DNA of 24,379 nt from Vulcanisaeta sp. UBA163 (GCA_002496475.1 DAJV01000038.1:1029-25407); one strand, 5' to 3'; counted from the stretch's first letter, positions 16,267 through 24,082 are shown. Translations and numbers: made by a program. Notes: a model not told the origin generated them from the sequence alone.

Positions 16267-17340
16267 ATGCTTAATAATGAGTCGAAGCTGAAACTATTCA
16301 TAGAGTCCCTAGGCATATACTCACCCACGGGTGGTGAGCATGAACTCGCCGAGTTCATAACGGAGTTATTAACTATGAATGGTTTTGAGGCCAGGATTGA
16401 CGATGTTGGCAATGTAATAGCCATCAGGGGTGGTGGTGAACCCACCCTCTGGCTTCACGCGCATATGGATACTGTGCCAGGCTTCATTGAGGTTAGGCGT
16501 GAGGGCAATAAGGTAATTGGCAGGGGCGCCAGTGATGATAAAGGCCCATTAATGGCAATGGTATTTGCATTCATGGAAAGTGAGTTGCCGAGGGGCACGC
16601 TGGTGCTTACGGCGGTTGTCCATGAGGAGGGCGATAGTCTCGGTACTCAGCACCTGATAATGGGTAACCACGTACCCAGGCCAACTGGCATAATAGTCGG
16701 TGAGCCAACTGGCATAAACAAGATAGTCACTAAGTATAGGGGTGGTACTAGGCTTGAGGTTAATGTGAGGACTAGGGGAGGGCACGCGTCAAACCCGGAC
16801 CTGGATTCCAACTCAATCCTCATTGCAATGAATGTATATAGGGACCTGTGGAATGCCCTAAAGGCCGGCGCGGCCTATGAGAATATCCTGGTGACGCCAA
16901 CAATCATGAATTGCGGCGAGGCCGAGAACATGATACCGAGTAATTGCAGGCTGGTGCTTGACGTAAGAATACCGCCTGGTAAGACCTGTAGGGATGTTGA
17001 GAATGCAATAAATGAGTTAGGGACAAGGTATGGCGGCTCTATAACCATCAATATGAGGCAGTGCACGGAGCCTGTTGAGGTGCCAATAAATAACCTAAGT
17101 GCCAGGGCTGTGTCTAGGGCCATAATTAAGGTGCTGAACGAGAGACCCATGCTAGCCAGGAAATGGGGTACGAGTGACATGAATGAGCTAGTCAGGCTCA
17201 CAAGTAACATAGTTGCCTATGGCCCAGGAGATGGCGCATCCTCCCACTCGCTTGAGGAGTATATTCTTGTTGAGGACTTTCTGAGGGCTGTGGATATATA
17301 TAAGCAAGTTGTTGTTGAGTTTATGAGTATGTATAGGTAG
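16267..17340 (+). CDS. lysK: [LysW]-lysine/ornithine hydrolase
   Basis: LysK cleaves the isopeptide bond and frees lysine or ornithine from LysW. The 357-residue protein is of the M20 metallopeptidase family: HAHMDTVPG (His66 and Asp68), GRGASDDKGPL (bridging Asp), HEEGDSLG (catalytic Glu followed by a metal Glu), GEPTG, and a late EEYI-containing segment with SSHSLEEY. ATG 16267 is preferred to TTG 16261 because it has GAGGGGTTG just upstream as a Shine-Dalgarno-like site. It starts 3 nt after the lysX stop, so the two are cotranscribed. Confidence 0.93.
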   Translation: MLNNESKLKLFIESLGIYSPTGGEHELAEFITELLTMNGFEARIDDVGNVIAIRGGGEPTLWLHAHMDTVPGFIEVRREGNKVIGRGASDDKGPLMAMVFAFMESELPRGTLVLTAVVHEEGDSLGTQHLIMGNHVPRPTGIIVGEPTGINKIVTKYRGGTRLEVNVRTRGGHASNPDLDSNSILIAMNVYRDLWNALKAGAAYENILVTPTIMNCGEAENMIPSNCRLVLDVRIPPGKTCRDVENAINELGTRYGGSITINMRQCTEPVEVPINNLSARAVSRAIIKVLNERPMLARKWGTSDMNELVRLTSNIVAYGPGDGASSHSLEEYILVEDFLRAVDIYKQVVVEFMSMYR

Positions 17341-17378
17341 TTATTGATATAGATTGTTATTTATTATTAAGGGTAAAA

Positions 17379-17388
17379 TTTATAAATT
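17379..17388 (+). promoter_or_regulatory. TATA box of the homocitrate synthase-like gene
   Basis: TTTATAAATT is centred about 26 nt before GTG 17410 and only 14 nt before ATG 17398. The spacing therefore favours a leaderless start at the GTG, with the mRNA beginning GTGGTTCTCATTGAAGCG. Confidence 0.5.
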
Positions 17389-17409
17389 ATTTACCTAATG
17401 AAGACCTGG

Positions 17410-18801
17410 GTGGTTCTCATTGAAGCGATCCCTAATCGAAACCAACCGTGGTTCCCTGGAAACAATGAGCAGTTAATACGTTTATTAAGACATGAGGCAG
17501 TTGATTATGGGGAGTCAAATGATGTATTTAATGAGACGATCAAGCAGTGGCCATTACCTCCTAGACTGATTATAGATGGCGTTAATATAGATCCTGATCC
17601 ACCGGAGCATCTTCTCATAACGGACACCACATTTAGGGATGGTCAACAGGCCTTCTATGTTTATTACTCCATTGACAGTGCAACCAGGTTGTTTAGTTTA
17701 CTCTCTGACCTGGACAATGGTAGCGGCAAAATAACCAGGAGCGAGTTCTTCCTATACACTGATAGAGATAGGAGGTTGGTTAGGGCTATTAGGGGGCTTG
17801 ATCTTGAGTGGCCGAGGGTGATTGGTTGGGGGAGGGCTAGGATTGAGGATGTTAAGTTGGTTAAGGAGGCCGGCCTTGATGAGATGGTTATGCTAATGTC
17901 AATATCAGACATACACATTAAGTACAAGTTCAACTCCACAAGGGATAGGGTAGTTAATAAGTATCTTGAGACTGCCGAGTACGCGTTAAGAGAGGGCATT
18001 AAACTCAGGTGTTCCCTTGAGGACGTGACTAGGTCCGATGTTGTCGGCTTCGTAATACCCTTCGTAAAGAAACTACTTAAGCTTAGTGAGAGGTTTGGCA
18101 CTGATATTGTGATAAAGTTGCCAGATACAACAGGTGTCGGCGTCCCATACCCATTCGCACCACTGCCGTACAGCATCCCCAAACTGGTTTGGGTCCTTAG
18201 GAAGATCCTCAACATACCCAGTGAACTCCTTGAGTTTCATGGACATGGTGATTACTACATGGCCGTGTCCAATGCAGTGTCAGCTTGGCTTTACGGTGCG
18301 TCAATAAATAACGGTACACTACTCGGCATTGGGGAAAGGGCTGGTAATGTGCCAATAGAGGCACTGGTTATTTGGTACGCTAGATTAAAGGGTTCCTTCG
18401 ACGGCATGAACCCCAGGGTCATTAGTAGGATAGCTGAGGAATTCAAGTCCCTCAATTATGCGGTACCCAGGTACCAACCACTGGTTGGCGAGAATGCCTT
18501 CACCACGGCCGCCGGTATTCATGTTGACGCCCAATTGAAGAACCCGGTAACATACTTATCAATGGATCCTGAAGTAATTGGTCGCAGGGCAAGTATACTC
18601 ATAGGGCCCTACTCCGGTAAGTCCTCTGTGGAGTATTGGTTGAGGAAACATGGCATAGAACCAAGCCCTGAGTTAGTTGGGACGATGTATGAAAGGATCA
18701 TGGCTATTTATGATAATGGTTTGAAAATGGAACCTCTAAGTGATGAAGAATTAGAAAGAATCCTTAGTGATATTAGGAATTCTCCGAAAGGACGGTCTTA
18801 A
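17410..18801 (+). CDS. Homocitrate/isopropylmalate synthase-family enzyme
   Basis: This acyl-CoA-dependent condensing enzyme is about 463 residues long. After an N-terminal extension of about 65 residues the TIM barrel starts with LLITDTTFRDGQQA (metal and catalytic Asp/Arg), followed by TRSEFFLYTDRDRRLV, LEFHGHGD (metal His pair near 277-279), NGTLLGIGERAGN and AAGIHVDAQLKNP. This is the divergent branch with TTFRDGQQ rather than the usual S-T-L-R-E-G-E-Q. Members are annotated as 2-isopropylmalate, homocitrate or Re-citrate synthases. Context favours homocitrate synthase for 2-aminoadipate. TATA spacing and the shared MVLIEA favour GTG 17410; ATG 17398 (MKTWVVLIEA) is the alternative. It overlaps convergent lysJ by 29 nt. 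Confidence 0.82.
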   Translation: MVLIEAIPNRNQPWFPGNNEQLIRLLRHEAVDYGESNDVFNETIKQWPLPPRLIIDGVNIDPDPPEHLLITDTTFRDGQQAFYVYYSIDSATRLFSLLSDLDNGSGKITRSEFFLYTDRDRRLVRAIRGLDLEWPRVIGWGRARIEDVKLVKEAGLDEMVMLMSISDIHIKYKFNSTRDRVVNKYLETAEYALREGIKLRCSLEDVTRSDVVGFVIPFVKKLLKLSERFGTDIVIKLPDTTGVGVPYPFAPLPYSIPKLVWVLRKILNIPSELLEFHGHGDYYMAVSNAVSAWLYGASINNGTLLGIGERAGNVPIEALVIWYARLKGSFDGMNPRVISRIAEEFKSLNYAVPRYQPLVGENAFTTAAGIHVDAQLKNPVTYLSMDPEVIGRRASILIGPYSGKSSVEYWLRKHGIEPSPELVGTMYERIMAIYDNGLKMEPLSDEELERILSDIRNSPKGRS

Positions 18802-19951
18802 GAGCCTTAACCGCCATGTTCATGTCATCATCGGTTATGCAGTACGGCGGCAGTAACCTTACTGTGGTGCCTCCAGCTACGCTCGTTAATAGTCCCATGG
18901 GTATCAACCTATCGATGTACGGCTCAGCCCTTTTCTTAAGTTCAATTCCAATCATAAACCCCATGCCCTTAACCCTCAATACTGGCTTTAAACTGCCTAA
19001 TTCATCTTCAAGAATCTTCATGAATTCCTCACCCATGGTCCTTACTCTACCAGGCACATCCTCATTAAGTAATGTCTCAACTCCCGCCTTAGCCGCAGCC
19101 ATGACTAATGGATTACCCGCGAAGGTGCTCCCGTGCTCCCCAGGCTCAAATACATCGCCAAGCTCCCTCCTAACTGCGGCAATGCCTATTGGTAACCCAC
19201 CAGCCACTGATTTACCTGCCGTGAATATGTCGGGCTCTACCCCGTAATTCTCAAAGGCCCAAGTACGCCCAGTCCTGCCAAACCCACTCTGGATCTCATC
19301 GAGTATTAGCAAGACATTTTTCTCCCTAGTGACCTGCCTAAGTGCCCTGAGAAACTCAGGCTTAGCCGGGTTCACACCGCCTTCTCCCTGTATTGGTTCG
19401 ACGATTACGGCCGCCAAGTCCTCCGTGACTAACTTATCTACTTGGTCAATTGCATTGAATGGCGCAAACCTGGTCTTGTATGGCATTGGTTCAAAGGCCT
19501 TCCTGTACTTCTCGTTCCCCGTCACTGAGAGCGCGCCCAGGGACCTACCATGGAAAGAATTGAGGAATGCCAGGAACTCAGTCCTCTTACTAACCTTCCT
19601 GGCGATCTTCAGGGCAACCTCCACGGCCTCAGTACCACTATTTTGCAGGAATACCTTACCGAAACCGCTTGGCATTATCTTCGTAAATTCCCTAATGAAC
19701 TCGGCCCTTGCCTCGTTATAGAACGTTAACGATACGGTGAGTATCCTATCCAACTGCTCCCTAATTGCGTTTATTATCCTCGGGTTTCTATGCCCTAGGA
19801 ACGCCACGCCGAACCCGGTGTGCATGTCAAGATACCTATTATTGTTTGAATCCCAGGTATACTGCATGTAGCCCCTGGTGATATTCAGCGGCTTCTTACT
19901 GTAGTACCTAGCCAAGTATTCATCCTCGAACCTAAGTAGGTCATTACTCAT
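18773..19951 (-). CDS. lysJ: [LysW]-aminoadipate/glutamate semialdehyde transaminase
   Basis: LysJ transfers an amino group to the LysW-bound semialdehyde, giving LysW-lysine or LysW-ornithine. The protein, about 392 residues, is a class III aminotransferase: QNSGTEAVEVALKIAR, FHGRSLGALSVTG, LILDEIQSGFGRTGR with the PLP Asp, and the Schiff-base Lys247 in FTAGKSVAGGLPIG. ATG 19951 is chosen because GAGGTGATC, a near-perfect Shine-Dalgarno site, ends 5 nt before it; this site overlaps the stop of the upstream lysX/argX copy 2. An upstream TTG at 19972 is unlikely. Its 3' end overlaps the homocitrate synthase-like gene. Confidence 0.94.
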   Translation of the reverse strand: MSNDLLRFEDEYLARYYSKKPLNITRGYMQYTWDSNNNRYLDMHTGFGVAFLGHRNPRIINAIREQLDRILTVSLTFYNEARAEFIREFTKIMPSGFGKVFLQNSGTEAVEVALKIARKVSKRTEFLAFLNSFHGRSLGALSVTGNEKYRKAFEPMPYKTRFAPFNAIDQVDKLVTEDLAAVIVEPIQGEGGVNPAKPEFLRALRQVTREKNVLLILDEIQSGFGRTGRTWAFENYGVEPDIFTAGKSVAGGLPIGIAAVRRELGDVFEPGEHGSTFAGNPLVMAAAKAGVETLLNEDVPGRVRTMGEEFMKILEDELGSLKPVLRVKGMGFMIGIELKKRAEPYIDRLIPMGLLTSVAGGTTVRLLPPYCITDDDMNMAVKALKTVLSENS

Positions 19952-19958
19952 CACGTGA

Positions 19959-20803
19959 TCACCTCTTGGCAATATTTAACATATACTCAGCTATTTTACG
20001 CGCAATATTGATTCCAGAGGCGTTCATTAGGCCCTTGAACTCAGGTATTGCATTGACCTCATTAACCAAGTAATTACCCTCATCACTATAAAGTAAGTCA
20101 ACACCCGCATAATCAAGGTCCAAGGCCTTAACGGCCTTAATGGCGGTTTCGTAGGCATCATCATCAAGTTTAATGGTACGTGCAATACCGCCCCTTGCCA
20201 CATTACTCCTCCAATCACCAGGGCTTGGCTTCCTAATCATTGATGCGACTACCTCATCGCCAATAACAAAGACCCTGTAGTCAGTGCCATCGCCAATGAA
20301 TGGTTGTACCATGGATATCCTCGAGTATGCATCGCCAAGGGACTTATGCCTAAGCAGGAGGGTTAACTCATCATTATTATTTGCAAGACTCACCAACCTG
20401 CCCCATGAACCATGTATAGGCTTTATGACCACCGGGTAACTAATCCCATCGTACTGTGGACTTGTGGAGAACAGGAGCCTTGAGGGAACCACGGAAATGC
20501 CTGACCTAGCAAGTATCGCGAGTGCGATTGCCTTGTTCCAGGAATTCTCAATCGCCAGTCCCTTATTTATGGTCGTGACCCCATGGATATTGAGAACGCG
20601 GGCGACCAACCCAGCCTTCACGTGACTCATCAATCTCACAAGCACAACGCCTAGGTCCTTGCTTTCATAGTCCAGTCTCAACGACATGTTATCAACATTA
20701 ACCAAGTTAAAACTTGCATTAAGTTCCCTAAGTTCATTAAGGATTAGTTTTTCCTCAATTCTCATCGTATCATAAAGTATGGAAACCGTTCCATCACTCC
20801 CAC
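19959..20803 (-). CDS. argX: [LysW] ATP-grasp ligase LysX/ArgX, copy 2, with apparent 1-nt frameshift near codon 7
   Basis: This is a second LysW ligase with all the key parts: VVIKPIHGSWGRLVSL, VQPFIGDGTDYRV, SNVARGGIARTI and EVNAIPEFKG. The first in-frame ATG (20765) would give 268 residues and lose the first strand. The DNA before it encodes ILYDT in frame, matching FLYDA of copy 1, but has no ATG, GTG or TTG. GTG 20803 lies 25 nt after the TATA box and encodes MGVMERF; a -1 shift after TTT (20785-20783), or one lost base, joins it to SILYDTMRIEEK. The result aligns without gaps to MVLIEAIHFLYDAIRLDEK of copy 1. ArgX is the natural guess for one of the two copies; which one is not settled. 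Confidence 0.87.
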
Positions 20804-20823
20804 AGGTTGTTCCCTAAATATGC

Positions 20824-20831
20824 TATATAAA
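20824..20831 (-). promoter_or_regulatory. TATA box of lysX/argX copy 2 and lysJ
   Basis: On the minus strand TTTATATA is centred about 25 nt before GTG 20803. It faces away from the LysX-like gene at 20918, forming a divergent promoter region. Confidence 0.5.
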
Positions 20832-20885
20832 TGTTTCCCCACATAGCAATAACATGCTTATAGCCCTCCTGATAGTAAAGAAAAT

Positions 20886-20893
20886 ATTTAATA
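20886..20893 (+). promoter_or_regulatory. TATA box of the LysX-like/lysY operon
   Basis: ATTTAATA is centred about 28 nt before GTG 20918. The predicted leaderless mRNA begins at or near GTGGTTCTCATTGAAGCG. Confidence 0.45.
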
Positions 20894-20917
20894 ACCCGAG
20901 GACAGCCATGAGCATGG

Positions 20918-21661
20918 GTGGTTCTCATTGAAGCGGAACCCACGACCAAGCAAGACTTCATGCTTGTGCTCAGTAGGTATGGACCAATAGAGCAGAGAAT
21001 ACACAATGAGTTACTGGGTAGGGGCTTTAGGGTAGGTGTGCTGAATACTATGGAGAGTGAGGTGAGGCGTTACCCTGGGAAGGCCGTGCTTTTCCTTGAC
21101 GATGTCTTCGAGGCCCTTGTAATTTCGAACCTATTTGATGAAACTTTAAACCCATATGCCGCCTATGCATTGGCGATAAATAGGGCATTGCTGTTTAGGG
21201 AATTAAACAACCTGGGTTATCCTACGCCGGATCTAAACGTGGCGCTGAACCCAAATGTGGTTGGTAGGGTCATTAGCGGTATTGGTAAAACCTACATGGC
21301 CACACCGGTGGCTTCCCTCGGTCTCGATGGTGTAGTAACCACGTGGGAGGGCGGTAAGTCAGTGGCTGAGCACAGGATATACATGGCAAATCCCCTCGCT
21401 AGGATCAACATGCTTATGAAAGCCCCCAGTAAGATCATTAATGCCCAAGTAATTGGTAATAATTGCATGGGATGTGGAAACCTGGAAACCTGGGTCCTTA
21501 AACTATCAAGGAGTATTAAGTGCTTGGTATGCACGTATATAATTGGCATTTATGATAGTGAGCCTGTTATCCTAGGCGTGGACCCCAGGGTTGAGTTAAC
21601 GGCAAACGTCGTGGAGCCCATGGTGAATGCAATAATGAGGTGGTACAATGACGAGTGGTAG
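20918..21661 (+). CDS. Degenerate LysX-like protein with CxxC-x15-CxxC motif
   Basis: The 247-residue protein resembles LysX in its first part: SRYGPIEQRIHNELLGRGF aligns with LYDAIRLDEKLLIREFDNL, and a helix with AYALAINRALLFRELNNLGYPTP matches the region before the ATP-grasp. The catalytic parts are gone: no IIKP lysine, no ARGG loop and no EVN..EF strand. Instead Cys183, Cys186, Cys202 and Cys205, its only cysteines, form CMGC-x15-CLVC, close to the knuckle spacing of LysW. GTG 20918 is the only sensible start, since an in-frame TGA lies at 20909. It overlaps lysY by 14 nt. A pseudoenzyme that binds the pathway proteins, or a regulator, is my inference; I know no described function. Confidence 0.8.
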   Translation: MVLIEAEPTTKQDFMLVLSRYGPIEQRIHNELLGRGFRVGVLNTMESEVRRYPGKAVLFLDDVFEALVISNLFDETLNPYAAYALAINRALLFRELNNLGYPTPDLNVALNPNVVGRVISGIGKTYMATPVASLGLDGVVTTWEGGKSVAEHRIYMANPLARINMLMKAPSKIINAQVIGNNCMGCGNLETWVLKLSRSIKCLVCTYIIGIYDSEPVILGVDPRVELTANVVEPMVNAIMRWYNDEW

Positions 21662-22724
21662 GTATAGGACCTGTATTGTTGGGGCCAGTGGCGTCACTGG
21701 CGGTGAATTACTTAGGCTTTTGCTTAAACACCCAGGTATTGAGTTAGTCTGCGCAACATCAAGGGAATTCAAGGGCGAATACCTGTTTAGGATTCACCCA
21801 AACCTTAGGGGCAGAACCAACCTAACCTTTATTGATTCCACTGTGGATAACGTGCTAAAGAAGGACGTAGACGTAGTATTCCTTGCGCTACCCCACGGGC
21901 AAAGCATTGAGTGGGTGCCAAGGCTCTACGAGGCTGGACTAACGGTGATCGACTTATCCGCGGACTTCAGGCTCAAGGACCCAAATGCGTACGTCGAGTG
22001 GTACAACTGGGAAAAACCACACCCATACCCAGACCTGCTCAAGAGGACTGTCTATGGTTTACCGGAGCTTCATAGAGAGGAGTTGAAGGGAGCTAAGTTA
22101 ATAGCCGTACCCGGCTGCATGTCAACAGCATCCATAATATCCCTGGCTCCCGTGGTGAGGGCGAGTCTTGTGGATACGGACAGGATCGTGATTGATGCAA
22201 AAATATCCAGCTCAGGCGCTGGCGCACATGCACCGAGACTTGACCTACACCCCTTCAGGACATACGTGATTAGGCCTTATGAGGTTGTTCATCATAGGCA
22301 CACGGCCGAGATCGAGCAGGAACTAAGCCTGCTAATCAATAGGCAAGTACACGTAGCCTTCACACCACACGCCGTCGATCTAGTCAGGGGTATATTAACC
22401 ACGACGCATGCATGGTTAACAAGGCCAGTGCAGGAGCCTGACGTGTGGAAGGCCGTGAGGGCAATGTATAACAATGAACCATTTATTAGGATTGTTAAGG
22501 ATAGGGCGGGCTTCCAGAGGTACCCAGACGTTAAGTACGTGATTGGCTCTAACCTCGTCGACATAGGCTTCGAGATAGATAATAGGCTGGGCAGGCTAGT
22601 TGTCCTGGCCGCAATAGACAACCTAATGAAGGGCGCCAGTGGCCAGGCGGTGCAGGCAATGAACGTGGCCCTCGGCTTCCCAGAAACAACCGCACTGGAT
22701 CAAGCCCCACTATACCCAGTGTAG
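21648..22724 (+). CDS. lysY: [LysW]-aminoadipate/glutamate 6/5-phosphate reductase
   Basis: LysY reduces the LysW-bound acyl phosphate to the semialdehyde with NADPH. The 358-residue protein is of the ArgC family: IVGASGVTGGELLRLL for the dinucleotide, FLALPHGQS, IDLSADFRL, the catalytic Cys157 in VPGCMSTASI and the partner His in VVHHRHTAEIEQEL. It ends with NLMKGASGQAVQAMN, the typical ArgC helix. ATG 21648 overlaps the upstream LysX-like gene by 14 nt, so the two are coupled. It completes the LysW enzyme set in the window. Confidence 0.95.
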   Translation: MTSGRYRTCIVGASGVTGGELLRLLLKHPGIELVCATSREFKGEYLFRIHPNLRGRTNLTFIDSTVDNVLKKDVDVVFLALPHGQSIEWVPRLYEAGLTVIDLSADFRLKDPNAYVEWYNWEKPHPYPDLLKRTVYGLPELHREELKGAKLIAVPGCMSTASIISLAPVVRASLVDTDRIVIDAKISSSGAGAHAPRLDLHPFRTYVIRPYEVVHHRHTAEIEQELSLLINRQVHVAFTPHAVDLVRGILTTTHAWLTRPVQEPDVWKAVRAMYNNEPFIRIVKDRAGFQRYPDVKYVIGSNLVDIGFEIDNRLGRLVVLAAIDNLMKGASGQAVQAMNVALGFPETTALDQAPLYPV

Positions 22725-22734
22725 TGATTGCGTT

Positions 22735-22935
22735 ATTAAATTCAATTCCCAAAACACAATACAGAAGCTTTATAACCTCGGATGGATAAGTTGACTTAAA
22801 TGGGTTCGCCTCTTTATATGTTTGTATATGAATGTGTGTGAGTGGTCATCGGTTCATCTTTTTGTGTCCCACCCTTCGCTCGGGTTTCATCGGTCATCGG
22901 GTGGGTGCCCCGTGACCCAAGGCACGGGGCTAGGG
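22735..22935 (-). ncRNA. Candidate TnpB guide (omega) RNA region at the element's right end
   Basis: In IS200/IS605 elements the guide RNA scaffold overlaps the 3' end of tnpB. Here the last coding part has two perfect stems: GCCCCGTG (22907-22914) with CACGGGGC (22923-22930), loop 8 nt; and CCCACCC (22868-22874) with GGGTGGG (22899-22905). They stand out from the AT-rich rest of the gene. The exact ends, and where the guide begins, cannot be fixed from the sequence alone. Confidence 0.4.
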
Positions 22936-24064
22936 TTTTAAGTGCTTTGAGGTAGATGTTCACCGCTCCAACAGTATCTCTATCAGCTATGAATCCGCAT
23001 TTTCTACATACTGCTAGTCTATGGATGTATTCTAACTTAGCTCCACATCTAGGACATGTAGATGAGGTATCCCTTGGGTTAACAAACACTATCGGTACAT
23101 TGTATTCCATAGCTTTAGTAATTATCGCTAACTGTAGCCTTCTATAAGCAAACCTCGATAATTTATCAGCTAGGCTAGGCGATTTTTGAGAAGAGTTAAA
23201 CCACAACTTCCCAAGGAGTTCGAGAACAATAGCACTCCTGGTTTTCCTTGCCTTCAACACGATGTACTTAGCAAACTTCCTACACCAGTCTATTACTATG
23301 TTACTGCCTCTTCCATGAAGTGCCCTGATAATATCTAGCCATTTCCTATTCCTCCTCCAAGCATAGCCATGCCTCTTCTGAACACATTCAGCAAGATGCT
23401 TAAGCTTCAACGCCTCGGTAAATCTCGTATCAATTCTTCTGATTCTCCCACCATCATAGATTACTATCTTCCTGAGATTGGTATCTATCGAGATTATGCT
23501 CCTTGGTCTATACGGATCATACCCCCATCTGAATGGTATTGATATCCATATCCTTCTTTGCCTATCAATTGATATTATTACCTCGTACCATTTCCTACCT
23601 ACGAACTTCTCTGTGTATTCTCTACGATGTAGTAGCTTTATCTTGAAGACTCTATTCCTAAGCTTAACTATGATAAGCTGATTCTCTAAGTCCACTCGTG
23701 CATCATACTCGTCAAGCCTTACTGTTAGCTTCTTGAGTAAGGGTTTTCCTCCATTGTTTTCTCTAGCTGATTTCACTATTGTTAATGCGTACTTGTATAT
23801 TTGCTTAGCTTGATGTGCTCTGAAACCTTGCTGTCTAAGCATTCTATAAAACATTTGATGTGCTTGGTTAATCGTTGGTAACTTATCTAGCTCCCATAGG
23901 CAGTCAACTATATACTGTACTGCTCTACGTGTAAGATATAGTTCTTCACGTAGTTCCTCAAGAGAACCCTCTATTAGTACCCCTTGTGCCTTAAGGGTTA
24001 GCATGTATTCTCCTCGGGGAACCACCCTAACCATATGAGTGGTCAACCCCCTCATCGGCGGCAT
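22814..24064 (-). CDS. tnpB: TnpB, RNA-guided nuclease of an IS200/IS605-type element
   Basis: TnpB is an RNA-guided DNA nuclease that helps IS200/IS605-type elements persist. The 416-residue form has an intact RuvC triad: Asp194 (IISIDTNLRK), Glu282 (IVLELLGK) and Asp361 (or Asp363) in ADRDTVGAVN. The zinc finger is also intact, with Cys337, Cys340, Cys353 and Cys356. The C-terminal tail, rich in Thr, Gly and Pro, overlaps the likely guide RNA. No tnpA transposase is present, so it is a solo element that cannot move by itself. ATG 24004 with GAGGAG just upstream is an alternative start to ATG 24064. By eye it is more AT-rich than the neighbouring genes, which fits a mobile origin. Confidence 0.92.
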   Translation of the reverse strand: MPPMRGLTTHMVRVVPRGEYMLTLKAQGVLIEGSLEELREELYLTRRAVQYIVDCLWELDKLPTINQAHQMFYRMLRQQGFRAHQAKQIYKYALTIVKSARENNGGKPLLKKLTVRLDEYDARVDLENQLIIVKLRNRVFKIKLLHRREYTEKFVGRKWYEVIISIDRQRRIWISIPFRWGYDPYRPRSIISIDTNLRKIVIYDGGRIRRIDTRFTEALKLKHLAECVQKRHGYAWRRNRKWLDIIRALHGRGSNIVIDWCRKFAKYIVLKARKTRSAIVLELLGKLWFNSSQKSPSLADKLSRFAYRRLQLAIITKAMEYNVPIVFVNPRDTSSTCPRCGAKLEYIHRLAVCRKCGFIADRDTVGAVNIYLKALKTLAPCLGSRGTHPMTDETRAKGGTQKDEPMTTHTHSYTNI

Positions 24065-24082
24065 TACCTGAGGGCTTAATTA

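Larger units (their letters stand above)
22735..24082 (-). mobile_element. Solo-tnpB IS200/IS605-type element (ends approximate)
   Basis: The element consists of tnpB plus its structured 3' end between lysY and the PaREP1-like gene. No tnpA, terminal inverted repeat or target duplication is seen, as expected for this family. The limits given are only the flanking gene ends. Confidence 0.55.

Noticed and set aside
17664..18215. 183-codon open frame on the minus strand inside the homocitrate synthase-like gene
   Set aside because: Low-complexity Leu/Ser-rich translation typical of an antisense shadow.
20908..20931. Short ORF MSMGGSH over the start of the LysX-like gene
   Set aside because: Seven codons out of frame; the TATA spacing points to GTG 20918 rather than to its ATG.
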